From the NCBI GenBank assembly GCA_000434215.1, contig HF999743.1, positions 273 to 12,436 on the forward strand: a stretch of DNA of 12,164 bases. Reading direction: 5' to 3'. Position numbers and translations under genes: made by a program. Under the pieces are notes generated by a model. It ran no database searches. It saw only the letters and a program-made list of their open reading frames with translations, and had not been told where the DNA came from. The DNA is from Bacteroides sp. CAG:144. GTDB taxonomy: Bacteria; Bacteroidota; Bacteroidia; Bacteroidales; UBA11471. Every line of letters begins with the position of its first letter. Position 1 is the first letter of the stretch. Below, piece after piece: positions 7,258 through 12,164 of this stretch.

Positions 7258-7671
7258 ATGAGCGATAACCGGCTTACACACGACGAACGCCTGCGGGGAG
7301 AAATCCGTGTAAACGAACTTTTTCTCTCCGGAGAATCGTTTATCGCTTACCCTTACCGCATCGTCTACAAAACCGGAGACTCTGCAAGACCCGTATCTTC
7401 GGCCATATTGGTAAGTATTCCCAAGAAACGTTTCAAACGGGCTGTAAAACGCAATAAACTGCGCCGCCGCATCAAAGAGGCATTCAGATTGAACAAGTCA
7501 CTCCTCAACATCCCGTTGGAAACTGCTGGGAAAACAATCGACATGGCTATTATCTATCTCGATAAAGAGGTACAACCTTATGCCTTTCTCGAAAAACGCA
7601 TGAAAGAGATGCTACAAAAACTGGCCGGTAAAATCGTCCCTGCAACGACCGACGAAGAAAAACAACCGTAA
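7258..7671 (+). CDS. rnpA: Ribonuclease P protein component
   Basis: A 137-residue basic protein, the protein subunit of RNase P, which helps the catalytic RNA remove 5' leaders from precursor tRNAs. The RNR-type RNA-binding helix is visible as KKRFKRAVKRNKLRRRIKEAF (residues 56 on, with the core RNK at 65-67). The short N-terminal LTHDERLRGEIRVNELF segment is in the place of the usual L-x-x-x-x-F-region. Length is normal. The yidD-tatD frame starts 12 bases after the stop, the usual rnpA-yidD pairing. As in other Bacteroidota, rpmH is not adjacent. The ATG at 7258 is the first start after the candidate promoter. Confidence 0.95.
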   Translation: MSDNRLTHDERLRGEIRVNELFLSGESFIAYPYRIVYKTGDSARPVSSAILVSIPKKRFKRAVKRNKLRRRIKEAFRLNKSLLNIPLETAGKTIDMAIIYLDKEVQPYAFLEKRMKEMLQKLAGKIVPATTDEEKQP

Positions 7672-7683
7672 ACGATCGAGTCT

Positions 7684-8580
7684 ATGTTACGGTTCGTCAA
7701 GAAACTTCTCTCCTCCTTTCTCCTACTCCCTATTTATTTTTACCGGGCCTGCATTTCTCCTCTTAAACCGCCCAGTTGCCGGTATGTCCCGACCTGCTCG
7801 CAATATGCCATCGATGCCATACGTCTCCACGGCCCGGGACTCGGCTTGTGGTTGGCCGTAAAACGTATTGCCCGGTGTAACCCGTGGGGAGGCAGCGGAT
7901 ATGACCCCGTACCGAGTATCATACGGTACGACATACACACGCACCATATCCGCTCCATTACCGCTCGAGAATATGCCGTTTGCGACCCTTATCCCCTCTA
8001 TCCGTTAGAGATTGTGCACAAACGTCCCGACTGCCGTTTCTCGGTAGGCATACACCCGTATGAAAGCGCCGTTGTTTCCGAAGAAGCATGGACTGCAATA
8101 ACCGAAGCCGCCGCTCTCGAACACGTCGTCGCCATCGGCGAATGCGGTCTCGACGCAACCCGGGACATACCTATGTCCCGACAACTCGAAATCTTCGAAA
8201 AACACATCTTCCTTTCCGAAAAACTGAAAAAACCGCTTATCATACATTGTGTCAAAGCCTTCGATTCCCTCATTGCCACACGCCGTAAAACACGCCCGTC
8301 CCAACTGTGGATTATTCATGGATTCAGAGGGAAACCCCAACAAGCCGAACAACTGCGCCGGGAGGGATTGCTGTTGAGTTTCGGAGCAAAATACAACCCC
8401 GAAACCCTGAAAATATTCCGCCCGGGTGAAATACTTTTCGAAAGCGACGATGAGACCCTCTCTATCGATACGATTTACCGCCGTGCCGCCCGATTGTGGA
8501 AAATACCCCGTTATCTCGTCGTAGCGCGCACGGCCGAAAGCGCACATGACATATTGCATACAGCCGACGAAGAAGGGTAA
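7684..8580 (+). CDS. yidD: YidD-TatD fusion: membrane-insertion factor joined to a metal-dependent hydrolase
   Basis: One uninterrupted 298-residue frame with two families. Residues 1-77 are YidD, thought to aid YidC-dependent membrane protein insertion: an amphipathic or hydrophobic start, then [28 protein letters not shown] and DPVP, with Cys 23, 32, 38 and 65. Residues from about 80 are a compact TatD-family hydrolase with its metal ligands in order: HTH (85-87), Glu153 in AIGECGLD, His188 in PLIIHCV, His212 in WIIHGFRG and Asp255 in FESDD. TatD proteins are metal-dependent nucleases or hydrolases. In relatives I expect two adjacent genes. Here no stop separates them, and I see no in-frame ATG, GTG or TTG at the junction (around 7912-7930) for separate tatD translation. 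A base-call error removing a stop is the alternative. tyrS follows under its own promoter. Confidence 0.9.
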   Translation: MLRFVKKLLSSFLLLPIYFYRACISPLKPPSCRYVPTCSQYAIDAIRLHGPGLGLWLAVKRIARCNPWGGSGYDPVPSIIRYDIHTHHIRSITAREYAVCDPYPLYPLEIVHKRPDCRFSVGIHPYESAVVSEEAWTAITEAAALEHVVAIGECGLDATRDIPMSRQLEIFEKHIFLSEKLKKPLIIHCVKAFDSLIATRRKTRPSQLWIIHGFRGKPQQAEQLRREGLLLSFGAKYNPETLKIFRPGEILFESDDETLSIDTIYRRAARLWKIPRYLVVARTAESAHDILHTADEEG

Positions 8581-8604
8581 AAAACATCTCTATAAGAGTG
8601 TTTT
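8581..8604 (+). terminator. Weak candidate terminator after the yidD-tatD frame
   Basis: AAAACA (8581-8586) plus CTC (8588-8590) pair with GAG (8596-8598) plus TGTTTT (8599-8604) around a TATAA loop, with one unpaired T. The T-rich arm could act as the tail. The helix is weak, and termination here is only a possibility. Confidence 0.3.
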
Positions 8605-8618
8605 CCCCGCAAATTCAT

Positions 8619-8626
8619 TATCTTTG
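8619..8626 (+). promoter_or_regulatory. Candidate -7 promoter box for tyrS
   Basis: TATCTTTG is an exact TAnnTTTG match. Transcription would begin near 8633, leaving a leader of about 115 bases before the tyrS ATG. The leader shows no T-box features (no specifier hairpin or conserved T-box sequence) and no clear small gene. The -33 region is poor. Confidence 0.5.
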
Positions 8627-8748
8627 CCGATATTCCCGTGAAAATAAAGCGCATTCGATAGGAAGCGAAACCGTTTTTTCCCGCTCCTCTCCCGCTCCAT
8701 TTTTACAACGGGCAAAAAAATTAACTTTAAAAATAAAATAGTACTTCG

Positions 8749-10041
8749 ATGAATTTCGTAGAAGAATTGGAATGGCGCGGCATGGTACACACCTTGATGC
8801 CGGGCACGAAAGAACTCCTCGAAAAGGAGATGGTTACCGCTTATCTGGGTATCGACCCCACGGCCGATTCGCTGCACATCGGACACCTCTGCGGAGTGAT
8901 GATGCTGCGGCATTTCCAACGTTGCGGACACAAACCCATCGCATTGATAGGCGGTGCCACCGGCATGATCGGCGACCCGTCGGGCAAATCGCAAGAACGA
9001 AACCTGCTCGACGAAGAAACTTTACGCCACAACCAAGCTTGTATCAAAAAACAGTTAAGCAAGTTTCTCGACTTCGAATCGGACACACCCAACCGGGCCG
9101 AACTGGTCAACAATTATGACTGGATCAAGGATTTTTCATTCCTCGATTTTGCCCGTACGGTGGGAAAACACATTACCGTCAACTACATGATGGCAAAAGA
9201 ATCGGTGCAAAAACGCCTCAACGGTGAAGCGCGCGACGGCCTTTCGTTTACCGAATTCACCTATCAATTACTACAAGGCTACGATTTCCTGCATCTTTAC
9301 GAAACCAAAAATTGCAAACTGCAACTGGGAGGTTCGGACCAATGGGGCAATATCACCACAGGGGCAGAACTGGTACGCCGTACCAACGGCGGAGAGGTCT
9401 ATGCTCTCACCTGCCCACTCATCACCAAAGCCGACGGCGGGAAGTTCGGGAAAACCGAGTCGGGTAACGTTTGGCTCGATGCCCGCTATACCTCTCCCTA
9501 TAAATTCTACCAGTTCTGGCTGAACGTAAGCGACGAGGACGCCGCCAAATACATCAAAATTTTTACGGCACTCCCCCACGACGAAATCGAAGCCCTCGTT
9601 GCAGAACAACAAGCTGCGCCACACCTGCGCCCGCTACAAAAACGGTTGGCTCGCGAAGTAACCGTCATGGTACACTCCGAGGAAGACTACAATGCAGCTG
9701 TCGAAGCTTCGGGCATACTCTTCGGTAACTCTACATCGGAACAGTTACATCGACTCGACGAAGACACCTTATTGGCCGTATTCGAAGGAGTTCCTCAATT
9801 CGAGATTTCCCGGGAAGAGCTTGCCTCGGGCATACGCGCCGTAGACCTGCTTACCGAAAAAGCTGCAGTATTTCCCTCGAAAGGAGAAATGCGTAAAATC
9901 ACGCAAGGCGGTGGCGTCTCGATCAATAAAGAGAAACTCGGTGAATTCGACACTATACTCAACGCCGACATGTTGCTCAGCGGAAAATATCTTCTCGTGC
10001 AAAAAGGAAAGAAAAATTATTTCTTAATTATTGCAAAATAA
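8749..10041 (+). CDS. tyrS: Tyrosyl-tRNA synthetase
   Basis: A 430-residue class Ic aminoacyl-tRNA synthetase that charges tRNA-Tyr with tyrosine. The HIGH motif is intact at residues 43-46, after the [10 protein letters not shown] strand. [20 protein letters not shown] and GGSDQWGNI line the tyrosine and tRNA sites. The KMSKS-equivalent loop reads KFGKT (232-236), the form typical of the TyrS type that has KFGKS/T. The last 75 or so residues form an S4-like RNA-binding domain with [10 protein letters not shown] and end FLIIAK. Length matches bacterial TyrS. The ATG at 8749 fits the family N-terminus. The tRNA-Gln gene follows 81 bases after the stop under a separate promoter. Confidence 0.98.
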   Translation: MNFVEELEWRGMVHTLMPGTKELLEKEMVTAYLGIDPTADSLHIGHLCGVMMLRHFQRCGHKPIALIGGATGMIGDPSGKSQERNLLDEETLRHNQACIKKQLSKFLDFESDTPNRAELVNNYDWIKDFSFLDFARTVGKHITVNYMMAKESVQKRLNGEARDGLSFTEFTYQLLQGYDFLHLYETKNCKLQLGGSDQWGNITTGAELVRRTNGGEVYALTCPLITKADGGKFGKTESGNVWLDARYTSPYKFYQFWLNVSDEDAAKYIKIFTALPHDEIEALVAEQQAAPHLRPLQKRLAREVTVMVHSEEDYNAAVEASGILFGNSTSEQLHRLDEDTLLAVFEGVPQFEISREELASGIRAVDLLTEKAAVFPSKGEMRKITQGGGVSINKEKLGEFDTILNADMLLSGKYLLVQKGKKNYFLIIAK

Positions 10042-10054
10042 GAACGATTTTTTC

Positions 10055-10084
10055 TTGCAGATAAAAAATCTTGCGTTATCTTTG
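10055..10084 (+). promoter_or_regulatory. Promoter of the tRNA-Gln gene
   Basis: TTG at 10055-10057 and TATCTTTG at 10077-10084 are separated by 19 bases, the best -33/-7 pair in the window. The predicted start near 10091 leaves about 30 bases of 5' leader to be removed by RNase P. Confidence 0.65.
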
Positions 10085-10122
10085 TCGCGCTTTTAGGGAT
10101 TTTCCCTTTTAAAGACAAGGAT

Positions 10123-10193
10123 TGTCTTATGGTGTAATGGTAGCACAACAGGTTTTGGTTCTGTTTGTCTAGGTTCGAATCCTAGTAAGACAA
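10123..10193 (+). tRNA. tRNA-Gln (anticodon TTG)
   Basis: A 71-base cloverleaf. The acceptor arm TGTCTTA (10123-10129) pairs with TAAGACA (10186-10192), with discriminator A at 10193 and no encoded CCA. The anticodon arm ACAGG/TCTGT (with one G-T pair) holds loop TTTTGGT, and the anticodon TTG is at 10155-10157, read as glutamine (CAA, and CAG by wobble). The T arm is CTAGG-TTCGAAT-CCTAG. A terminator hairpin starts three bases after the discriminator. Confidence 0.96.
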
Positions 10194-10195
10194 CA

Positions 10196-10230
10196 AAAAG
10201 GAGTCATTCATAAGAATGACTCCTTTTGCT
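10196..10230 (+). terminator. Terminator after tRNA-Gln, symmetrical
   Basis: AAAAGGAGTCATTC (10196-10209) pairs perfectly over 14 bp with 10214-10227 around an ATAA loop. The helix has A-rich and T-rich ends, so it could act in both directions. Confidence 0.85.
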
Positions 10231-10285
10231 TTTCATACAATATTCCTATTTTTCTTTCCAAAAGTTATCTGATTATATATTTTAC

Positions 10286-10306
10286 TACCTATATGTAGGT
10301 ATTTTT
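10286..10306 (+). promoter_or_regulatory. Small inverted repeat before the SusC-like gene
   Basis: TACCTA (10286-10291) and TAGGTA (10296-10301) form a 6-bp inverted repeat with a TATG spacer, followed by five T. It lies about 80 bases before the start codon, upstream of a poor -7-like TTACTTTG (10351-10358). It could be an operator or a weak terminator; nothing decides between them. The rest of 10231-10385 is AT-rich and shows no gene. Confidence 0.25.
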
Positions 10307-10385
10307 CATAATACATGACAAAAAAATATACTTCATATCACTTTTTATATTTACTTTGCAAAAAATTTCAGAGAACCTAAACAAA

Positions 10386-12164
10386 ATGAAAATCCGGGCC
10401 TTTGGCACTCAAATAGTCATTTTCGGTATTCTATTATTTATAAGCAATTCTGTATCAGCTCAAAGTTCATCACATAATACAGGAGAGCCTATTGATAAAT
10501 CACACCACCGCACAACCGAAGATACAAGAGGAAACAAAATCCTTTCGGGGGAGATGTTACGCCGAACCAGCATCGGAAACCTTTGGAACGCTATTTTATC
10601 TCTCGAACCGTCTCTAACCGACGGTAATAGCGATCTATACGGAGACGTACCCTACTATATTCCCCAAAATACCTCTTTACAAGGTCAAACAGCATGGTCT
10701 CTTTCGGGTCAACCCTCATCGATACTATTTCTTATCGACGGAGCACAAGTATCGGCTTACCAATTCATGTGCCTCAATATAAACGATATAGAAAAAATCA
10801 TCATTTATAAAGATGCGCAATCGCTCACCCAGCTGGGAACAAAAGGCGGTAACGGAGCTATCGAAGCGATATTGAGAACACCCCAAATGGGAAAATTACA
10901 CATCAATTACCTTTTCGACGCCCAAATACAAACGGCCGACCAAAGCCTCCAACACCCAGCCGCCGATGTAAAAGACATAAAAGGTTTCGACTGGAAAAAT
11001 ACGCCTATACGCACGGCATTCAGCCACAGACACAAACTCGACATCGGCGGTGGAGACCGTTATGTAAAATATAATTTTTCGGTCGAGGGCGACCCTTCGG
11101 GAAAAGGGGTTATGAAAGACGACTACCACAAAACACTCGGATTAAGCAATTATATCTCCTATCGGCGCAGTATATTCTCTATATCAAACCACCTATCGTT
11201 CTATCAGACCAAAAATAATGCCAGCCCATACGGGACTTATGACTATTACCGGAATCTGTCTCCTGAACTGTCGCCCTACGATGCAAACGGCAAAGCAACA
11301 ACTCTCCTCAGCAATGGAGCGATAAATCCTCTACACGAGGTCTCGACAGGCTCTTTCAACCGGAAAAAAATCCATACCATACAAGACCGCCTGAAAATTG
11401 AAATTGCGTTACCTGCCGACTTGCATCTCGACGGAAATTTCTCTTTCATTCGCGAAACAGGTCAAAACGACGTTTATCTCTCACCCTTATCGGGACACTA
11501 CGCCAGTGCCGAAGAAAGCAGCTACACCGGCCAGTATGATATTACCCGCGACAACCAGCTCTCTTTCGAAGGCGGCCTGTCTCTCCGATACGACAAAACT
11601 TGGAAAAAATCGGTCATCGGAATCTCGGCCGGAATAAATTTTCTTAGCAATAAATGGTACGATGAGACATTCAGTGGAATAGGGATTCCCACCGACCGAA
11701 TGGCATATATCTCATTTACACAAAGTTATTATAGTTCAGAGACTTCACCCTCTGCTTCGCGTTACTACGACCACAATTTATCCGGCATATTCTCGGCTCA
11801 TTATCTTTACGACAACCGGTACGGACTCTCGGCGGGTACCCGCATCGAAAAGTCTTCACTATTGGCCAGTCGCGCTCGCACAGCGGCATTTTATAGCGCC
11901 GGTGTTTTTTGGAACATACATAACGAATCGTTCATGCAGAATACCGGCATCGAACAACTTACTTTGACCTTTTCGCACGGAACGAGCGGCGGCATAGGTT
12001 TCTCAAACAATGCCTACACCGTTACCTACGATAGCAACGTAGGCAATGAATATATTTACAATTACTATCTCGTCGGCACCTCCATTGTATTGATGCCCAA
12101 CGACCGGCTGCAATGGTACACTGTCATGCGCAACGACCTGTCCTTATCGGCCCGTTACAGAGGC
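10386..12164 (+). CDS. Divergent SusC/RagA-like TonB-dependent outer-membrane receptor (3' end outside window)
   Basis: An open frame of 593 codons running off the right edge. Residues 1-25 form a signal peptide (hydrophobic FGILLFIS, cleavage likely after SVSA). A short linker leads straight into a TonB-receptor plug: LSGEMLRR at 53-60, FLIDGA at 115-120, INDIEKIIIYKDA at 132-144 and GTKGGNGAIEAI at 151-162. These match the SusC-type 'DG ... IESI.VLKDA ... YG.RGANGVI' order in a degenerate form. From about 170 on, alternating strands rich in Tyr, Ser and Asn look like the outer-membrane barrel. The usual N-terminal carboxypeptidase-regulatory-like (CarboxypepD_reg-like) domain of about 80 residues is missing. 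Such receptors import glycans or other ligands with a SusD-type lipoprotein; a partner, if present, would be beyond the window. The ATG at 10386 is fixed by the signal peptide. Confidence 0.8.
   Translation, partial: MKIRAFGTQIVIFGILLFISNSVSAQSSSHNTGEPIDKSHHRTTEDTRGNKILSGEMLRRTSIGNLWNAILSLEPSLTDGNSDLYGDVPYYIPQNTSLQGQTAWSLSGQPSSILFLIDGAQVSAYQFMCLNINDIEKIIIYKDAQSLTQLGTKGGNGAIEAILRTPQMGKLHINYLFDAQIQTADQSLQHPAADVKDIKGFDWKNTPIRTAFSHRHKLDIGGGDRYVKYNFSVEGDPSGKGVMKDDYHKTLGLSNYISYRRSIFSISNHLSFYQTKNNASPYGTYDYYRNLSPELSPYDANGKATTLLSNGAINPLHEVSTGSFNRKKIHTIQDRLKIEIALPADLHLDGNFSFIRETGQNDVYLSPLSGHYASAEESSYTGQYDITRDNQLSFEGGLSLRYDKTWKKSVIGISAGINFLSNKWYDETFSGIGIPTDRMAYISFTQSYYSSETSPSASRYYDHNLSGIFSAHYLYDNRYGLSAGTRIEKSSLLASRARTAAFYSAGVFWNIHNESFMQNTGIEQLTLTFSHGTSGGIGFSNNAYTVTYDSNVGNEYIYNYYLVGTSIVLMPNDRLQWYTVMRNDLSLSARYRG

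Noticed and set aside
8633..8748. T-box riboswitch in the tyrS leader
   Set aside because: No specifier hairpin, conserved T-box sequence or terminator/antiterminator pair is visible, and T-boxes are not typical of Bacteroidota.
10046..10070. GATTTTTT/AAAAAATC hairpin as a tyrS terminator
   Set aside because: It is almost entirely A-T, lacks a following T run, and overlaps the well-formed tRNA promoter.

Overview
The window reads as chromosomal DNA from a member of the order Bacteroidales (Bacteroidota). The evidence is the promoter style (repeated TAnnTTTG '-7' boxes, usually without a Shine-Dalgarno sequence), a DUF4271 membrane protein directly before hemD, an rnpA-yidD-tatD-tyrS order, a FISUMP-like lipoprotein with an acidic surface-export signal, and a SusC/RagA-like outer-membrane receptor. 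The genus cannot be fixed from the sequence alone.

Layout. At 1-448 lies the 3' end of polA (DNA polymerase I, +). It converges on a YbdG-type mechanosensitive channel gene (557-1885, -). A divergent intergenic region at 1886-2138 carries a '-7' box for each direction. A tight + strand run follows: ychF (2139-3242), a LOG-family phosphoribohydrolase (3261-3848), a DUF4271 membrane protein with a long Thr/Asp-rich N-terminal region (3856-5229) and hemD, which starts at TTG (5263-6015). A 20-bp-stem terminator (6039-6092) closes this run.

The stretch 6093-7080 looks like an accessory insertion in an otherwise housekeeping neighbourhood. It has its own promoter, about 245 bases of highly structured leader RNA (a perfect 5' hairpin, a long multi-helix hairpin and a candidate H-type pseudoknot), and a small surface-type lipoprotein gene (6441-7013) followed by a 13-bp hairpin. 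This leader is the part of the window least explained by known genes.

Housekeeping resumes with rnpA (7258-7671) and a single open frame that fuses YidD to a TatD-family metal-dependent hydrolase (7684-8580). Then come tyrS (8749-10041), a tRNA-Gln(TTG) gene (10123-10193) with its own promoter and a symmetrical terminator, and the first 593 codons of a divergent SusC-like TonB-dependent receptor (10386 to the right edge), which runs out of the window.

How the genes fit together. Most encode central functions: DNA replication and repair (PolA), translation (YchF, TyrRS, tRNA-Gln, RNase P protein), haem synthesis (HemD), membrane biogenesis (YidD) and osmotic protection (MscS-type channel). 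The lipoprotein cassette and the SusC-like gene are envelope or accessory functions placed at the edges of these operons.
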